Shown here: positions 21,524 to 33,021 of the stretch, piece by piece
How the letters are laid out: each line of letters begins with the position of its first letter
How positions within the stretch are numbered: the stretch's first letter is position 1
Assembly: GCA_005406025.1 (NCBI GenBank)
Contig: BGZK01000223.1
Span: 310,001-374,000, forward strand
Direction of reading: 5' to 3'
Length of the DNA stretch: 64,000 nt
Source: Eumeta japonica
Lineage: Eukaryota; Arthropoda; Insecta; Lepidoptera; Psychidae
Notes under the pieces: model-generated
Database searches by the model: none
The model's input: only the letters and a program-made list of their open reading frames with translations
What the model was told of the DNA's origin: nothing
Made by a program: the position numbers and the translations under genes

Positions 21524-22676
21524 AAAACCGGCCAAGAGCATATTGGACCATGCTCAGTGTTAGATTCCGTAGCCGTTACAACAAAGAATTGCAGTATATA
21601 TGAAAAAAACTACGTTATTACACTTTTTCCTTCACAGTTTCCTACACAGAGTAGATGTAAGCACTCTAATAACATTATTGTAAGTGCTTTAAAATATAGT
21701 TGAAATGCAATATTTCAAAATGTAAAAATACGGTCTGCAAAAGTGCACTAGCAAAAGAGCGTGTCTTCATGGCACTTAAGACTTTTTGTTGAGAAGCGTA
21801 GTTTATTGAAAATAACTAAAATATGATTTATCCGATCATGTACAAAATAATTTTCCTTGTAAGTATTTATTAAGCGATACCTTTGTAATTTTTTTCATAT
21901 TTTTTAGGCGTACGGCTTAAAATATACAGAGGGGAACACAATTTATGCTAGGTTTACAGCGAATATTTCCAAAAATTTGCACTTAATAAAAAAAATGTTA
22001 CAACACATCAAATTTTTTTTTTTAAAAACTGTCGGAATATGTGCCACACATTTATATTTGCTAAAAAAAATTTATTCAACTTCTATTATATGTATGGAGT
22101 ACCCCCCAAGAAATATTTATTTTTATTACTTAACTACCAAACTAAGTATCGGTTTATACAAAACATCTATACTCCAAATCTCATTGATATACATCTCCTA
22201 GCTTTTGAGTAAAATGCCTGTTACATACGGACGAACGGACGAACATGACGAAACCACCAGAATTCCGTTTCTGCCATTTTGGCTACAGAACCCTAAAAAT
22301 AGTATATTATACAAATGAAAGTAAAGAATTCCTTTAATAATGATTTCATTTCTCGTTCGGTTACGTAGTGATTCGTTGGTTGCTAGTAACAAATTTTGCA
22401 CAACTTTGAAAATGGTAGAAAAATTTTGTCATGTGTTAGTCATTCCACTCCTAATGTGTACCCGACCACAATCTATTTAAGGTTCGATTAACAGTCAACA
22501 CACCAACTTGTTTCTCTAGTTACAAGCGACTAAAGTGTTTATACCTACCCTGTGCGGGAAACATGTAAATAAATGTAACAACGTAGTGTTTTTTTATCTG
22601 TAGTGCATATCTTTGTAGTAATGGCTACGGAAACCTACACTGAGCATGGTCCGAGATGATCTTGGCCGGTTTTTTC
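21524..22676. mobile_element. Element with terminal inverted repeats (CCGGCCAAG family), about 1.15 kb
   Basis: The left end, AAACCGGCCAAGAGCAT followed by GGACCATGCTCAGTGTTAG and TTCCGTAGCC, is matched inverted at the right end (GGCTACGGAAACC, CACTGAGCATGGTCC, GATCTTGGCCGGTTT). Weaker inverted similarity extends inward about 150 bp, through CTACGTTATTACACTTTTTC versus AATGTAACAACGTAGTGTTT. The interior contains CATACGGACGAACGGACGAA and CAGAACCCTAAAAATAG, which match the start of the relative at 28015-28785. There is no transposase, so it is a non-autonomous, possibly composite element. Confidence 0.75.
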
Positions 22677-25600
22677 TTTTAATCTGAAGGGCATGCACTT
22701 TAACCCTTCATGCACGTCGAGGTTTATTAACAACCGTTATTATTAATACGATGATAACGCCCGGAGCCGACGAATCAAAATGCTTTCGCACACACAGATC
22801 TCAAATTCAAACTTAAAATTCATCGATTAATTTATCCGCACTAGCATCGAACCCAGTTCCTAGATATCGTTAAAATAGAGGGACATTCGACGATACCGAT
22901 TTCAAGTTATAAATATGTATTGTCGCACTGTACTCCAAATGCACTTTTGAGCGCGTCCCGACCGTGAGTGGCGACGTAGATGATCCGAACGAAAACGTGC
23001 GAAAACCATATTAGATTGCGATAATTACGATCCGAACCAGCATCGCATGAAACAAAATGAAAAGCGATTAGACAGACAAACATTTTTCATAATTACAGAA
23101 CTGCCGCTAGCTTACGGCGAACTCCCTCAAGGAATCCTCACAATACATTTTCTGTTACCATTAGGCGTGTCATTTACAAATTGAACACAAATAGAACTAC
23201 TTTAGAGATGTAATTAATCTTATGCTTTTTTTTTTCCCTTTGTCTCGCGCCGCCGCCGGCCTCTGACAGGAAAAACGCCTCTACCGGCGGCCGGGGCCGG
23301 GCCATCGCTAATTAGTTCTACTATCGGCTGCCGGCTTGTACGTATACTGAACAGGTGAACAATAGAATAGCAACTTTGAATAACCTGAAGTTTATGCTTG
23401 TGGTTTACGTGAGCAACGCTTAAAGGTTAATTATGAATGGTACCGCTTGTGAATAATTTCAGTGTAATGAAAGCGATAGATAGTAATATAAATTAAGGCG
23501 CAGCTGCCCTCAATGCTCAAAGCTCACACCCCTCAATCTGAAATAAAAATATGTCGGAAAGATGTGCCTCAACAGCGGAGTAATTAAAGCACATTTACTT
23601 TCACCGCAGAAGACGTTGATTGTAACTGCAAGATTAAAGTAAATCATCACAGTATTAATTATCTAAATCATTATTTTTATTTTGTGGGGTGTTAATTCGT
23701 GAAAATTTATAATTAGGCGCTCACCTGCAACATACATTAACATGTTACATGCAACCCACCACCAGGCTTCCAACGTTACTACAACATATTTTCATGTTTT
23801 GTTGTTCATATTTTGATAGTATGGTATTTAATTCATATGAACACATTAGTATCCCCGGATCTTTTTATCATTAAAGAGTAAGAAATATAACCACTAAACA
23901 AGACTACCTAGATTCACTAAAATCTACATTTTGCTTTCGAACATTAACATTTAGTATAGACTTAACTTTGAATGGCTTTGGAATTCTATTCTACAAAATA
24001 ACGAACAATAAATGGGTGTACCCAAGAACAAACTAATGATGAATTTTAATTATTCAGTTTCATAGAAACCGAGAATTTCGTAAAGGGATCGACGCGAGTG
24101 AACGAGTGAGCGAATATCTTCAGTAATTTTAATAGTCTAAGAGTCAGTTACCGGTAACCTAGAGGTAAATTATAAAACCTAAAAATTTTTTCAGGGTGTG
24201 TCCCTTATATAAGCCATAAGGCGGGGTATCGCTAAGCCCAGCGAGGTGGACCCTTGTTATACTCAGGCACGCCAGGTATAAAAATTTAACCAATTTTAAA
24301 AGTACTTTATAAACATTTCTATTCCATAAATTATTATAAAATATTTGAAATACGCCAATATGTTATTAATTTATTACACTTTAGAAACTGATTTTGACAA
24401 TAATCCTCTATTTATTAGCAAAATAAGAAAGGCATTTATCAAACTCTTAACTCTATGTATAAAATTATCTCAAATTTCAATATTTGTTGAACATCAAAGA
24501 CCCTTCTTGGCCTTTATTTCATACATGAAAATTCGTTAAGCAATCTTTACTTTTTTCAGTTACAATACTGGATTCATCAGGACATTTAATGGGATATGAA
24601 TATTGTAATGTATGCAATAGAGATTGAGTGTGTAACGTTCAATACATATTGTACTGGTTCGACAAAAACAGTTGAAGTTACTTCATAGATCCGTTTAATT
24701 GTCGAAAAGATATATGTATTTTAGGTTAAACTGATACAAAGATTTGAAGTAATACAATTTCCACCATAAGAACGCATTCCGTCATCACAGCCTACAGGTA
24801 TTAAAATTACATTATTTAAGTACTTTCTTATACTTGTAAAATAATTATATTTTGATCTAGTAGCTGAAACGTATTGTTACGTAATAAATTATGTATTCGC
24901 AATCTATTCTAAAATACATTAAGGGAATAATGTCTGTTTGCTCGGGATTATCTCTAAGCCGACTGCGCTAACGAAATAGCTTACATCAACCTCCCGATTA
25001 TAATGTTCCATAGACCGTTAAAGTATCATAGAACCGATTACATTTTATTTAAGACATGTTTTTTTGCCTTTACCTATTTTTGCACGGAAACATTGTGAAT
25101 TCGCAGTATAGTGATAAATCACTTAATGTTTTTTTTCACTATGAGACGGTAAACAAACAGACAATGAACATTAAAAAGAAAATACTTAACTTATTTACTT
25201 AAAAATTTGACGGCAGACGCAGGTAATTCCTGCCATAGAAATACTTCGATTTCGTAACCATAAATAAGACGTCGTTGTTTCAAGAGCCTATAAGCTTCGA
25301 ATTCAATTCCCGGCGCGAACGTGACTTGTCAACGACAAATCCTGCTCACTGTCACGGTGGCCTGTGAAGTCGTCAGCTTGAAATGTGTAGAACAACTCGT
25401 GCAATATAGATACACATTTTTCTTTTTGTAAGAAAATATGTTGCAAGTTAGACGCTTAAAAGTGAGATTGAATAGTTTCATTCGTTTGTCAATAATGTGT
25501 TATTATTTCGTTTAGTACAATTTCTAGTTTTTAAAATTGTTTTGAATACATCTCTGAACGCCTCCACTTCAAATAAAAAAACTGCTTCTTACAAGTAAAA

Positions 25601-26394
25601 GAAATATTGGTGTACAATGAAAAAAAAACGACAAAATATTAAAAAAGGAAATAATAAAGTATTTTTCGAAACAGATGAATTTGAAAAAATGTAAATAATA
25701 CTTAACAGAATAGGCCAATGGAACAAATATGAATAGTAAAACAAAAAAAAAAACACCAATGGTAAGTAAAGAAACCTTAAGCCTTAAGCTTAGGACAATT
25801 ATAAAACGAAACTATATGTAATGAATCGATTTCTTTACTTCCAATAAAAGTAACATAATCATATATTCGCAAGAAATTAAATACGAAGGTGAAGATTCCT
25901 CTCATAAAAGTTTGATACTAGCATACAACAGTATTTTCAAAATTACAAAAATGTTTCCAACAAAGTCTTAGTGTAATCAAAACTAATAGGATGTATATTT
26001 ATTTCAATAGATTTTCATTCAGCACACCGCCTCTAGTAGCATAAATAGCGCTTCCGCAGTAAACGTCGCGCGCTGCCGAACGCCAGATAAGATATTGAAA
26101 AGGGGAATTCGTGAAGAAAAAAATCTGATAGGCGACGGCGACTCGATCAGACGAATCAAATACTTCTGTGAAAGAATTCGCAGCTATTCCTTAAATTCAA
26201 TTTCCTCGCCATAATAGAAATATCGAATCAAAAAGGAGATCGCTTATGTAAGAGAAAAGTTTGCGAAGTGTGTACGCGCACACGACCGCACGATTTGTGA
26301 AGTATTGACCGGTGTAGTATAGGATTTTTTTTTCTTCTATCGTCCGCCCTCCAATCCGTGTCCCTACGATGTGATGAATAAGATGGACTGAAAA
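22677..26394. other. Unassigned DNA with small GC-rich patches
   Basis: 23240-23345 is markedly GC-rich (GCGCCGCCGCCGGCC, CCGGCGGCCGGGGCCGGGCC) and has no repeat match. 24190-24285, 25200-25380 and 26020-26130 are milder patches. Other sequence is AT-rich. I see no supported open frame and no confident repeat. These patches are candidates for conserved non-coding elements in the putative intron. Confidence 0.35.
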
Positions 26395-26770
26395 TAATTT
26401 TTTGTCTCGTACATCTGTATCGCTATAAATCTGTAGCGTCTGTCTGTATGTTTTTTGTTCAAATTTTCTGCAAATTATTCCTTTTATGACTGGGTGATCC
26501 CAATTCTGCCATTTTCAAAATGATGTCTGTCTGTCTATGTTGTTTTATAACTCAAAAGCTATTCGACCTATCATGATGAAAATTGGTATACAATAAGATC
26601 ATGTAGTAGCACAAATATTAGATTATATATCATTTGAACAAAGGGCTTGTTTGCTTATCTAGGTTAATCTCCGAAACGGCTAATCGGATTTCAATTAAAT
26701 TTTGAAAAGAACTAGATTACCTCCTAGGATATAAAGTAGAATGCTTTCTGTTTATTTATGGACTTTAAGA
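26395..26770 (+). mobile_element. Possible decayed retroelement segment with TGTCTGTCTGT tracts
   Basis: Two Y-rich tracts (GCGTCTGTCTGTATG about 26437, ATGTCTGTCTGTCTATG about 26523) are followed by AACTCAAAAGCTATTCGACC, TGATGAAAATTGGTATAC, and ACGGCTAATCGGATTTCAAT. This wording is typical of the 3' parts of lepidopteran non-LTR elements and their SINEs. Ends are not definable. Confidence 0.4.
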
Positions 26771-27059
26771 CTGAATTTATTGCAATCAAATTTTGCTTAA
26801 GGATAGACTATTTTTAATGGGTGTGTATTTTGATCGTTTTCTTTGATTGTCTAAATCATTTACCAGAACACTATGTACAAGCGATATACTGTAATATTGA
26901 ACCAAACTACTGAAGCGACTCTAAAAATTCCAGCACTAATAAGAACCTCCGTGAGTAAAATAAATTCTTGCTTTATCAGCGTATTTGTGCTATCATAATT
27001 CTAAAAATACTTCACTTGTAAAAAAGTCCCCGAATGATATAGCTTAAATTTTACTTTGA

Positions 27060-27535
27060 TGCTATCAATCGCCTCGGCTTAGTTCAAATCGGAACCATGA
27101 TTGTTAGCGTAATTGAAATCGCAAACGGAAACGGAGTAGAATCAAGAGTCGAGACCAAGAAGGTTATAAATCGTGAACGGCCCAAGTTCAAACACGAGTG
27201 TGGAACTAAAATTAAATTAGAAATGTATCCGGAATGGAAATGAGGAGCAATACCGAAAACACATATGGGAGCAGTACCGCGATCGAGAACGAGACTAGAA
27301 TCTGAATGTACATAGATCAAGACCGGATTTGGAACATAAACGGGACCGCAAGCGGAATCAAGGGTGAGACAATTTGGCATCGAGAGCGGGGCCGGTATCA
27401 GAATCGAAAACGAAATAGAGATAGAGATTTTGATTATTGATAGCGAAATCGGTTGTTATACAAGGTGAAGGGATTCATTCGTGTTCCTCGCTGGCAGAGC
27501 CGCGGGCAAAAGCTAATCACAAATAAAGTGGTTTA
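27060..27535 (-). mobile_element. Simple-repeat-bearing interspersed element, copy 2
   Basis: On the minus strand it reads GATTAGCTTTTGCCCGCGGC, then TCTGCCAGCGAGGAACACGA, then about 350 bp of degenerate hexamer-like units (GATTCTGATACCGGCCCCGC, CTCGTTCTCGATCGCG and similar). This is the same organisation as copies at 8925, 59135 and 59501, but the tract is scrambled and not a regular 24-mer. Confidence 0.55.
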
Positions 27536-27937
27536 AATTGTCAAAATAATATTTTCATCCTAGAACAATTAGAAACTATTACAAAATATTTATCGGTGGT
27601 TTAATTTATTATACACAAAAGACAAACTTTCAAACTCATCTCAATATCTAAACTCAAGTGTAGCCGTATTACTTTATCAAAGAATAATATAATGAATTTA
27701 TGAACTTCGGAAAGTATGTTATTTTGCTCCAAAACTATCATTCGCAATTTTTTGAATTTGTATACAAGGCAGTCAGTTTAACGTCATGTTGTGTATGATG
27801 TCATGTATTTTTTTTAATTTTCTAAGGTTGTAAAAAAATTTTAAGTAATTTTTACAATAATTTGATATTCATATTTTATGATTAGAAATATTGTGTGACG
27901 GCTTAGCGACCAATAACTGATGCGCCAATAGGATTTG

Positions 27938-27951
27938 CCACTAGGTGGCGC
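27938..27951 (+). promoter_or_regulatory. CTCF-consensus motif
   Basis: CCACTAGGTGGCGC is an exact match to the animal CTCF core (CCASYAGRKGGCRS) and contains AGGTGGCGC, the core known for Drosophila CTCF. The flanks are AT-rich and unrelated to the repeats around them. It may be a chromatin boundary or insulator site. Only the motif is seen. Confidence 0.5.
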
Positions 27952-28014
27952 TTATAATTATAAGAAATTAATATGGATTTATAAGTGCCTCGTGGTCTGT
28001 CGATTAGTATTATT

Positions 28015-28785
28015 TCCCGTTCTTTTTAGGGTTCCGAGTCTATATGGCAAAAACGGAACCTTTATACTTTCATCACGTCCGCCCGTCCGTCCGTCCGTCC
28101 GTCCGTATGTCACAGGCATTTTATTCAAAAACTTCAATATGTATATTGACGAAATTTATAGTAAAGGTCTCTTGTATAAACCGCTACTTAGTTTGATAGT
28201 TAAATGACAAAAATAAGTATTTCTAAGGAGAGGGCACTCTATACATGTAATAGAAGCTGAAAAAATTTTTTTTCACAAACATATTCTCATTCATATTTCG
28301 ACAGTTCTTTTAAAACTTTTTCAAGCTCCAGAGCAACTTTTCTGATTACATGAATAGTTTCAAAAATAATCGCTCCGAAATTAACTGAAATTGTTTCCCC
28401 CCTCCTTCTTTATTTTCTAAATCATATGTCCCAAAATTATAATAAAAATAACGAAGGTAACGCTTAATAAATACTTTCAACGAAAATTATTTGAAACATG
28501 TTCGGACATACTTTCTGAGTTACTGTTGATAAAACTGCGCTTCTCAACAAAAGGGCATAAATGCGATGAAGATACGCTCTTTTGCTGATGCACTTTAGTT
28601 TACACTAGTTTAATAGTAATCGTCGACATGCCTACTTGTTTCTCTAATTATAAGCTACTAAAGTGCTTATAACTATTCTGTATGGGAAATATGGAAAAAG
28701 CATAACAACGTCCTTTTTTATCTGCAGAGCATTTTTTTGTAATAAAGGCTTCGGAACCCTATAATGAGCATGGCCATCGGATGGT
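28015..28785 (-). mobile_element. CCGGCCAAG/AGGGTTCCG-family element, copy 2
   Basis: It starts CTTTTTAGGGTTCCGAGTCT, has five tandem CGTC units (CCGTCCGTCCGTCCGTCCG, about 28083-28107), and contains GCGCTTCTCAACAAAAGGGC and GATACGCTCTTTTGCTG, which are inverted relative to 21750-21800. It ends near GGAACCCTATAATGAGCATG. It corresponds to the left two thirds of the element at 21524-22676 in opposite orientation. It has no coding capacity. Confidence 0.7.
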
Positions 28786-28898
28786 TTGTCTTCCGATCAT
28801 ATTGTTAACCATGATCCCGATTTTGTTCCTACTTTCGATTTCAATCTTCATCCCGATTTCGATTCCAATTCCTATCCAGATTATAATTTTATTCAAAA
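28786..28898 (+). repeat. Degenerate TTCCGATC-type hexamer tract
   Basis: Short phrases such as TCTTCCGATCAT, TGATCCCGATTTTG, CATCCCGATTTCGATTCC recur over about 90 bp between two interspersed repeats. It resembles the tract inside the elements at 8925, 27060 and 59501 and may be a fragment of that family. Confidence 0.5.
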
Positions 28899-29090
28899 CT
28901 AGCTGTCCCGCCCGCTTCGCTGGGTAATTTTTATTTATAAATAAAATAGCGAAGGATTTACGGAATTCGAAAAATGAGTAGCCTAGAACCATCTACAAAT
29001 CATTTCTATACGTCTATACGTTTAGTAGTTTTTACGTGATTGGCGAACAAAGACAACCTATTTTCATTATATATGTATAAATATACATAA
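28899..29090 (+). mobile_element. TAGCTGTCCCGCCC-family repeat, copy 2
   Basis: It starts ACTAGCTGTCCCGCCCGCTT and is colinear with copy 1 through GCGAAGGATTTACGGAATTC, ATGAGTAGCCTAGAACCATC, ACGTTTAGTAGTTTTTACGT and GACAACCTATTTTCATTATA. Relative to copy 1 it is shorter just before ACGTTTAGTAG. Confidence 0.8.
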
Positions 29091-29941
29091 TGTAAAAAAG
29101 TAGTAGCGAAACGAGATAAAAGTCTCCTATATGTGACTACAGGATAAATAAACTATCAATCACCAAACCAAATTTGATCAAAATTTGCCGATTAATTTAA
29201 TTTACTAATAGATTCACAGCCATACAGACAGGAATTCTAAAAACTATTTGAATGTGTTCTTATCTATGTTTCCAATACCTTAGAGTGGTTTTTCTCAAAT
29301 ATCTTCGCCAGTTTTTAAAATTTGTCCTGTCCTATTTTATGTTTATTTTACTTTATATATTGCCTAACTCACCAATTAAATGACTTGTTCCTTTTGAAGA
29401 GTAGGTTCTTACTGTACTCACTGTGATGACCCCCCGCCTTATTTTTTATTACCTGCTTTTTTAAATTTCCTGTCAACAAATAGGTAACCATACACCTTCT
29501 ATGAATATACGCTTTATCTCGTCGATTTCTTACCCAACCCCCGCCCTACTTCCCGCTGGTATACTACACTCCCAGCATCCTATCTCGGTGGTGGGTTGTC
29601 CTAGAATTTCAAGAAATCGGGCTAGTTTGAATCGATATTAGAAGAGGAAACTTTTGGCCCAGGCCGATTTTCCAAATTCAATCGAGCTTTTAGAAATACT
29701 ATTAACATATTCTAATTTATGACTTCACAATTGTTGTAATTTCACACAAAAAAATTAAATTGATATTACACTTTGTGTAAAAAAAATAAATATTTTATAC
29801 TTATTTAATTTTCTCTAATTTATTTTAACTTCATCAACCGTATTAACTATCTCAATCCAGTTCTTTTATTATTTTATTTTAATTAATTATTCGCATGCAA
29901 TTAAAAACAATTTTGCGATTACGCCAAAGAAGTATAACTTC
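29091..29941. other. Unassigned DNA, partly retroelement-like
   Basis: 29150-29250 has phrases (CCAAACCAAATTTGATCAAA, TTCACAGCCATACAGACAGG) seen in decayed retroelement tails. 29430-29640 is C-rich on this strand and loosely resembles 49080-49260. The remainder is AT-rich. Confidence 0.35.
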
Positions 29942-30200
29942 TCACGCGCGTACATAAGTACGTACATTGTAGTTTGTTTTCTCAGACTGAACTGCTTGGA
30001 CATCAAGATCTTCTCCAGTGTAGATTAGGGGCCGACACCGACGGCTTAGCGTGCACTCGGTGACACACAGCGATTTATTTAACCTGATCCAAATTAAGAA
30101 CTCCGTAGTCAGTTCACCTTTAGTCAGGATCGAGTCCGACAGGATCTGATTCAATGGAAATGCTCTTAGCCACTGAGCCACGATTACTCCTTTTTTTACA
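29942..30200 (-). mobile_element. tRNA-derived SINE
   Basis: On the minus strand, CGTGGCTCAGTGGCTAAGAG (about 30182) is an A-box-like segment and GGACTCGATCCTGAC (about 30142) a B-box-like segment, spaced as in tRNA-derived SINEs. Downstream come AGGTGAACTGACTACGGAG, a segment with CACGCTAAGCCGTCGGTG, and CCTAATCTACACTGGAGAAG, also found in related form in the SINE at 16922-17112. A 95-codon frame crosses it, but that is a shadow of the SINE and not a protein. Confidence 0.65.
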
Positions 30201-32057
30201 AAAAAGACCACATGCAAATTAAAAAACAAACTGACTCAACATCAGGTAATAATTCTGTAAATGCATACGAAAGACCTATTTCAGTTGAACCGTTGAAAAG
30301 CTCTCTCATCAGGATGCGATTCCGAATGCAGTATTAAATCTAGATTATTGGTTCGACGCATTGTCGCGGCATTTATATTTTTGTATGTAAAAAATTTCAA
30401 GTCCACGGAATATCAGAGAGTAGCTCAAAATCGACTTACAAACTTCACTACAGTTAGATAAGTGAAAATAGAAAAAATCCGCAGTATTATAGATTTAAGA
30501 TTAGCCGAAAAAAAATTCTATAGAAATACAAAGTTACAGAAGTTTACAATATAAGAATCGATCTTCATAAATAACCCGTGGTACCCAAATTAGATAGGGT
30601 GAGAAATCGAACGTTGACAAAAGTTAGTGTATTGTGCAATCTATTTTTCTTTCATTGCTGTTTTATAGATGTTATATTTCTAATACAGACTAGTTAATCA
30701 TTTGCAATGCACACCCTATTGTTACCAATCATTATAGAGTTTTAAAATTTTATTATCCAGTACGATTAATGAGATATTATATAAAATCAATAAAAATAAG
30801 TATGAATAAAATTATGTAGATAATTTCAACATTGTAACAGATGCGTTTTCTCACTCCTTGGTTATTGTGTAAATTTGAAGATATTACATATATTCTTGTT
30901 TATTTATTTCATATATTTTATCCTTGAGAATATGCGGAATATATATTATTTTTATGAAGTAAACTCCCGTCGTGCGTCGGAGCTGACATGCACCGATTTT
31001 TTTTTTGTTTTCTTCGTAAGTACGGATATTTTTTTCTTTTATTTTATAAATTAATAAATGTGTAAATTTTATTTTATTTACCCTTTGTGTTATAGAAAAT
31101 TTCAAAATAGAAAACATGTAAAGAAATTTTCGATTTCAATAATATATATTTTCACAAATACTTTTTTACTGCTGTCTGTTATTAAAACATTACAAAACTG
31201 GCTAAGATAGTAATTGGTTTCCCGCATCCACGGTTCTGTATGAACAACTTAAATGAAGAAAAATTTTCAATTGTATGCATTTTAAATCCAATGGGTACTA
31301 CGGAGCTCTAAAAAATTATTATAAAATAATATCAGCACAAATACTTATTTGAAAGATATTGGCCGATGACTAAGAACTTCTGAAAAATGAAAAATGGAGT
31401 TATTTGAAGAATAACGCATTATTTTCACAATGATTTTTATTGAATTTATTTATTGTCATTTTTTAGATTTAAGTGAAAAGAAGGGACACAAAAATAACCA
31501 CAAAATATACGTTTAAAGAAAATCAATTAAAAACTATTGACACACAGGAGTACGTGAAAAAAATATTCCAACGTTCACTTTTGTGTATGCAAATTAGAGC
31601 TATTTTTTTATTTCTTCACGTTGAAATTTTTCGTTTTTCTATTAATTTATTATTTTACGTTAAAAAATTGGCGGGAGTTGTATTGTCGATGTGCACGACA
31701 TTACCATCGTCCACAACTTTCAAGATTGATTCAATATTCATACGTTCATGAAATAATAAAGATATAGATTATTGGGTTGTTTATTATAATTATTATTAAG
31801 GAATAATTCTGTTTCTACAACGTAACTATAAGTATACAAAAAACAGTATATTCTTATTGCATTTCACTTTTCATAATGAAAACAATTAAGTAGTGCTGCC
31901 GTTATCACTATTGCCACGTGAGTTCAATTATTTACATTTAATCAATCTGTTGTTATTATTTCTTCCATTAGACACATCAATTTGAAAGAAATAATCACTT
32001 CTCGAGTTATAACGAAGACAGTGTTTGCCCTAGACCTCTTTATGGAATAGAAGTATA
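30201..32057. other. Unassigned AT-rich DNA
   Basis: No recognisable gene. Open frames here (for example 31473-31751 on the plus strand) have an Ile/Lys/Phe-rich chance-like composition and no domain. Confidence 0.45.
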
Positions 32058-32070
32058 ACAAATATTACAA

Positions 32071-33008
32071 GTTCCGGTTGTTCCGCCGTCGCGATCGGTC
32101 GCTTTCGGTTCAGTCCCCTGGACCACCCGTTTAGTTTAGTGTGTGTTACTGTGTGTCAGTGTTTCATCGAACCGCGTTCCGGAGTGTCAGCTTCGCGCGT
32201 GCATGAGTGTGTGTGGTGCCGCGCAGTGTACATCGCGCGACGACAGTTATGCCACGTTTGCTCCGGTTACTGCACCATCTGCACGCCGAGCCCGCGCGCG
32301 GTTTCTACGCCCAGGGAGTGCTCTCGCAGGTTCACACGCCAGATACCGATCGCTATTTAGTTATTTCGTGTGTTTTGCACGCATTAATGGTTTGCCATTG
32401 ACTATGTAAGGGCGACTGCAAGTTGACCAGCAGCAGTCTTTTGTGGACGGACTTACTCAGCGTCACGGTTAACGGTCAAACTCTGTAATTGATGGTCAAT
32501 CCAATTCCGAATTTCAAATTCAGTTAGTTACGTTACGTTTTTACGTAACGTTTATAGGTCATTTTGGATTTTAATTTAAACTCAGTGATTTAAGGGCCTA
32601 AAGCGCTCAACCGGAAGCGTAAGATTTATAACGGCCTTTCGCGGTTTTTTGCCACCCCCTCCACTACTCGCTTTTACAAGCATTGTCTAATATTGAATCT
32701 ATTACTCATAGTAATAGGTAGCTCTAGGTATTATTGCCTCTTCCCGGGGCAACACCGTCACCTATGACGTTATTACATCGTAGTAACCCGGAAGAGTTTC
32801 TATGACCTTCGCGCCGTTGGCAACCCCTGTGCCTTCTGGCCGCTTAGACGAAGCCTACATAGCCTACGGGCTAAAAAGGTAGGCGCCTTAATGCTTCAGG
32901 GGGTTTTTAGTCCGTGCGAGTCGGACACACCCCATGTACCCGGGCGCACAGACTGCCCATAATGAGTTTTTCCCCTTCTTCCCCTTCGCACGGCGAGAAA
33001 TACAAAAA
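32071..33008 (+). mobile_element. 0.94-kb retroelement insertion with a target-site duplication
   Basis: ACAAATATTACAA (32058-32070) before it and ACAAATAATACAA (33009-33021) after it match at 12 of 13 bases, the sign of a retrotransposition target-site duplication. The element starts GTTCCGGTTGTTCCGCCGTC and ends with GGCGAGAAATACAAAAA, a weak A-rich tail. The first part is GC-rich, like a non-LTR 5' UTR. The last part contains GGGGGTTTTTAGTCCGTGCG, a type of phrase I associate with lepidopteran retroelement tails. No reverse transcriptase is present, so it is internally deleted or non-autonomous. Open frames at 32139-32409 use non-ATG starts and look like by-products. The 5' 600 bp recur inverted at 57650-58295. 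Confidence 0.75.
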
Positions 33009-33021
33009 ACAAATAATACAA

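Noticed and set aside
29942..30200. A functional tRNA gene
   Set aside because: A-box and B-box words are present but no cloverleaf can be formed with a proper acceptor stem, and SINE body sequence follows.
29942..30229. 95-codon minus-strand frame as a protein
   Set aside because: It overlaps the SINE exactly, including the A-box and B-box segments, so it is a non-coding repeat read through.
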